From assembly GCA_045534265.1 (NCBI GenBank), contig JAZSJH010000006.1, forward strand, positions 1-64,000: 64,000 nt of DNA, written 5' to 3'. The position numbers were made by a program, and so were the translations under genes. This DNA comes from CAKVLS01 sp045534265 (lineage in GTDB: Bacteria; Bacillota; Clostridia; Christensenellales; UBA1242). Positions 63,139-64,000 of this stretch are shown here, one piece after another (the stretch's first letter is position 1; each line of letters begins with the position of its first letter). The notes beneath the pieces were generated by a model. The model saw nothing but the letters and a program-made list of their open reading frames with translations, did not search any database and was not told the DNA's origin.

Positions 63139-64000
63139 ATGGACGAAAATATTGTTATAAAGGGAGCAAAAGAAAATAATCTAAAAGATGTTTCATTGAC
63201 AATACCAAGAAACAAACTTGTATTATTTACAGGTGTTAGTGGTAGCGGCAAGTCAACACTTGCTTTTGATACGATTTTTGCCGAAGGTCAAAGAAGATAT
63301 GTTGAGTCTCTTTCTTCATACGCAAGAATGTTTTTGGGGCAAGTGCAGAAACCAAATGTAGAAAGTATTGATGGCCTATCTCCAGCTATTGCTATAGACC
63401 AAAAAACAACTTCTCAAAACCCAAGATCTACAGTTGGAACTGTGACAGAAATATATGATTACTTTAGACTTTTGTATGCAAGAGTGGGGACTGCATATTG
63501 TCCAAACTGTAACAAGCCAATCTCAAAACAAACCGTAGAAGATATGGCAGATAAGGTTTTGTCTTACGGTGCGGGCGCAAAAGTTATTATTACCGCTCCA
63601 GCAGTTAGGGGACAAAAAGGAACTTTTGCAAAGCTATTTGAAGAGTTTAGAAAAAGTGGTTACGCAAGAGTAAAGGTAGATGGAAATATCTATAACTTGG
63701 ACGAAGAAATCAATTTAGATAAAAACATAAAACACGAGATAAGTGTGGTTGTAGACAGGCTTGTTATCAAAGAAGATATAGAAAAACGCCTATTTGAGAG
63801 CCTAGAAACGGCCTTAAAGCTTGCTGACGGCGTAATCTTTGTAGATGTTGGTGGAGAAACTTTGACCTTTAGCGACAAATTTTCTTGCCCAGATTGCGGC
63901 TTTGCTTTTGAAGAAATATCTCCAAGATTATTTAGTTTTAATAATCCAGTAGGTGCTTGTCCTGTTTGTAGTGGCATAGGATATGTAAACGAGATAGACG
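63139..64000 (+). CDS. uvrA: Excinuclease ABC subunit A (5' part, cut by the window edge)
   Basis: DNA-damage sensor ATPase of nucleotide excision repair; 287 codons are in view. Walker A GVSGSGKSTLAF is near residue 31, followed by FAEGQRRYVESLSSYARMFLG near 50. DGLSPAIAIDQKT near 75 and the first zinc finger, CPDCGF...CPVCSG near 250-278, fit UvrA. AAGG precedes the ATG. Transcribed with uvrB. Confidence 0.99.
   Translation, partial: MDENIVIKGAKENNLKDVSLTIPRNKLVLFTGVSGSGKSTLAFDTIFAEGQRRYVESLSSYARMFLGQVQKPNVESIDGLSPAIAIDQKTTSQNPRSTVGTVTEIYDYFRLLYARVGTAYCPNCNKPISKQTVEDMADKVLSYGAGAKVIITAPAVRGQKGTFAKLFEEFRKSGYARVKVDGNIYNLDEEINLDKNIKHEISVVVDRLVIKEDIEKRLFESLETALKLADGVIFVDVGGETLTFSDKFSCPDCGFAFEEISPRLFSFNNPVGACPVCSGIGYVNEID

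Noticed and set aside
1..64000. CRISPR array, insertion sequence or integrase
   Set aside because: No regular repeat-spacer pattern and no transposase or recombinase motifs in any frame.

Overview
The window is AT-rich chromosomal DNA from a low-GC Gram-positive-type bacterium, most likely an uncultured member of the Bacillota/Clostridia. The evidence is Firmicute-style housekeeping genes (class II fba, gap, mnmA, recX, acpS, mazF/ndoA, lgt, divIVA-like, glmS, hflX, uvrB, uvrA), strong Shine-Dalgarno sites, rho-independent terminators after most units, and the standard code (TGA is used as a stop, for example in the yigZ gene). No species can be named from this sequence alone.

Positions 1-26,000 hold a minimal type IV secretion (T4SS) locus mixed with large envelope proteins. 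It has a VirD4/TraG-like coupling ATPase, a two-helix VirB2/Mbov_0395-like pilin, a VirB6/Mbov_0396-like polytopic protein fused to a long coiled coil, a VirB4/Mbov_0397-like ATPase, a 1085-residue helical cytosolic protein and an 86-residue acidic partner. Between them lie a 2641-residue surface protein, a YfhO-like membrane protein and an 811-residue lipoprotein. No relaxase, integrase or lytic transglycosylase is visible. Nearly every component has its own promoter and terminator, so this looks like a resident, separately regulated machine rather than a standard ICE operon.

Positions 26,000-32,200 carry central metabolism and translation genes: fba, a glycosyltransferase-like membrane protein, an M29 aminopeptidase, gap, a TM2-domain protein and mnmA. 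Positions 32,200-40,740 hold two paralogous repeat-rich surface proteins whose promoters are almost identical copies with T-rich spacers. Next comes an Xre repressor and membrane-protein pair with two perfect 14-bp palindromes in the shared control region, one of them inside the promoter spacer. The yigZ-recX-acpS operon, a mazF unit with an unrecognised small upstream ORF, and an lgt-divIVA operon follow.

Positions 46,200-57,400 contain several uncharacterised proteins, a DUF6273-type lipoprotein whose promoter is split by an 11-G tract (a likely phase-variation switch), glmS, tRNA-Asn followed by a small tRNA-derived hairpin-rich scar, a GNAT enzyme, a small HAD protein, rpiB, a lipoprotein, hflX and a Cys/Gly-rich micro-membrane protein. 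The window ends with a 1188-residue Ig-like surface protein, uvrB and the first 287 codons of uvrA.

Three themes recur. The envelope is decorated by very large proteins held by a C-terminal membrane helix and a charged tail, with no LPXTG motif. Several promoters contain features that could switch or gate surface-protein expression. At least three genes have a -10 box exactly 6 nt before the ATG and no ribosome binding site, which predicts leaderless mRNAs.
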